A stretch of 5,663 nt of DNA from Natronohydrobacter sp. (GTDB taxonomy: Bacteria > Pseudomonadota > Alphaproteobacteria > Rhodobacterales > Rhodobacteraceae): positions 1 through 5,663 of the forward strand of contig SKIM01000165.1 of NCBI GenBank assembly GCA_007116445.1, in the 5' to 3' direction. The notes beneath the pieces were generated by a model. The model searched no databases and was not told the DNA's origin. It saw nothing but the letters and a program-made list of their open reading frames with translations. Below are positions 4,765-5,663 of the stretch, piece after piece (position 1 is the stretch's first letter; every line of letters begins with the position of its first letter). A program made the translations under genes and the position numbers.

Positions 4765-5663
4765 ATGACACTGAAAAAAACGACAATTGATCTGAACCGA
4801 CGCCGCTTCCTCAGCGTGGCGGGCGCAAGCCTCGCACTGGCGGGTGCCGGACGGTTTTCGCTGAGCACTGCGCAGGCGGGGACAGGCTTCAGCCTTGGCG
4901 TCGTGCATATCAATGACATGCATAGCCGCATCGACCAGATCAGCCGTTTCAATTCCAACTGCTCCCCGTCGGACGCCGAAGATAACAACTGCTTCGGTGG
5001 GTCTGCACGGCTTGCGACCGCGATTCGCGAGCATCGCGCGGCCCATGAGGCGGCTGGGCGCCCGGTCGTGACGCTCGATGCGGGCGACCAGTCGCAGGGC
5101 ACGCTGTTCTACACCACCTATGGCGGGCGCGCAGAAGTGCAGATGATGAATGCCATTGGTTTTGATGCGATGACGCTGGGCAATCACGAATTCAATCGCG
5201 GGCCGGAAAGTCTGGCGCAGATGATCGACGCGGCCGATTTTCCCATCGTGGCAGGTAATGTGAAACTGACCGATGACTCGCCCCTCGCCGGACGCATCGA
5301 GCCCCATCTGATCATTGAGCGTGGCGACGCGCGCATCGGTCTCCTCGGGGTCACGACGCCTGACACCGTGTTTCTCTCCTCTCCCGGCGACACCGTCAGC
5401 TTTCAGGACGAGATCGAGCATCTGCGCGAAGGGGTCGCAGCGCTGCAAGCCGAAGGGGTCACGAAAATCCTCGTGCTCAGCCATGTGGGCTTTGTGCGTG
5501 ACCAGCAGATCGCGGCGGAAGTGGACGGGATTTCGGCCATCATCGGCGGGCATAGCCACACGCTGATGTCGAACACGCAGGAAGGTGCCGTTGAATACGC
5601 AACTTTGGTCGAGAGCCCCTCGGGCCGCGCTGTGCCCATCGTGCAGGCGTTTGCCTTCTCGCG
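4765..5663 (+). CDS. Tat-exported 5'-nucleotidase / metallophosphatase, 3' end cut by the window
   Basis: The first 299 codons are open to the window edge without a stop, so this is a partial gene; family members are usually above 500 residues. The N-terminus NRRRFLSVAGASLALAG (11-27) is a twin-arginine signal, implying export of a folded protein, probably cut after TAQA (35-38). The calcineurin-like metallophosphatase motifs follow in order: NDMH (50-53), DAGDQ (105-109), GNHEF (139-143), SHVG (239-242) and GGHSHT (261-266). By comparison with UshA, Asp51, His53, Asp108, Asn140, His240, His263 and His265 should hold two metal ions. These enzymes hydrolyse 5'-nucleotides or related phosphate esters to nucleoside and phosphate. 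The C-terminal substrate-binding domain is not visible, so a nucleotidase cannot be told apart from a cyclic phosphodiesterase or a SoxB-like protein. Asn144 replaces the aspartate of the UshA catalytic pair. AAGGTGG (4752-4758), six bases before the ATG, and the Tat signal fix the start. Confidence 0.92.
   Translation, partial: MTLKKTTIDLNRRRFLSVAGASLALAGAGRFSLSTAQAGTGFSLGVVHINDMHSRIDQISRFNSNCSPSDAEDNNCFGGSARLATAIREHRAAHEAAGRPVVTLDAGDQSQGTLFYTTYGGRAEVQMMNAIGFDAMTLGNHEFNRGPESLAQMIDAADFPIVAGNVKLTDDSPLAGRIEPHLIIERGDARIGLLGVTTPDTVFLSSPGDTVSFQDEIEHLREGVAALQAEGVTKILVLSHVGFVRDQQIAAEVDGISAIIGGHSHTLMSNTQEGAVEYATLVESPSGRAVPIVQAFAFS

Noticed and set aside
4540..5559. Long minus-strand opening of 339 codons
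   Set aside because: Most of it is antisense to the nucleotidase, whose catalytic motifs are all intact on the plus strand. The translation is rich in Arg, His and Cys and shows no family pattern, typical of a shadow frame in GC-rich DNA.

Overview
The window reads as ordinary chromosomal DNA from a GC-rich alphaproteobacterium. The protein styles (a UMF1 transporter opening with a 'KRIWGWWMFDWANQPYN' type motif, a DUF302 periplasmic protein, a Tat-exported 5'-nucleotidase, a MepA endopeptidase) suggest a member of the Rhodobacteraceae/roseobacter group. This placement rests on recognising protein families, not on any RNA gene or marker.

Layout. Positions 1-236 are an AT-richer gene-free leader with an inverted repeat and weak promoter-like elements. 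A DUF302 secreted protein (237-683, +) follows, closed by a hairpin terminator (746-779). A single-domain fasciclin (FAS1) secreted protein (874-1362, +) comes next, preceded by a 21-bp Fur-box-like inverted repeat and a perfect Shine-Dalgarno and closed by a strong intrinsic terminator (1391-1422). A two-gene unit then encodes a 12-helix UMF1/Atg22-like MFS transporter (1515-2876, +) and penicillin-insensitive murein endopeptidase MepA (2852-3736, +); the genes overlap by 25 bases. Converging on it is a CHRD-domain secreted protein (3756-4361, -), with only 19 bases between the two stop codons. A gene-free stretch (4362-4764) separates this from the divergent, Tat-exported 5'-nucleotidase/metallophosphatase (4765 to beyond the window end, +). 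That gene runs off the edge, so its C-terminal domain is not visible.

Biology. Five of the six genes encode exported proteins and the sixth an inner-membrane transporter, so the window is an envelope/periplasm neighbourhood: murein remodelling (MepA), nucleotide or phosphate-ester scavenging (5'-nucleotidase), and three small secreted domain proteins (DUF302, FAS1, CHRD) whose roles are poorly known. The terminators and strand changes show at least four separate transcription units rather than one pathway. The most useful regulatory observation is a Pho-box-like direct repeat upstream of the nucleotidase, suggesting phosphate-starvation control.

I see no mobile element, CRISPR array, tRNA, rRNA or clear new multi-gene system. 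The points worth a second look are regulatory sites and gene arrangement.
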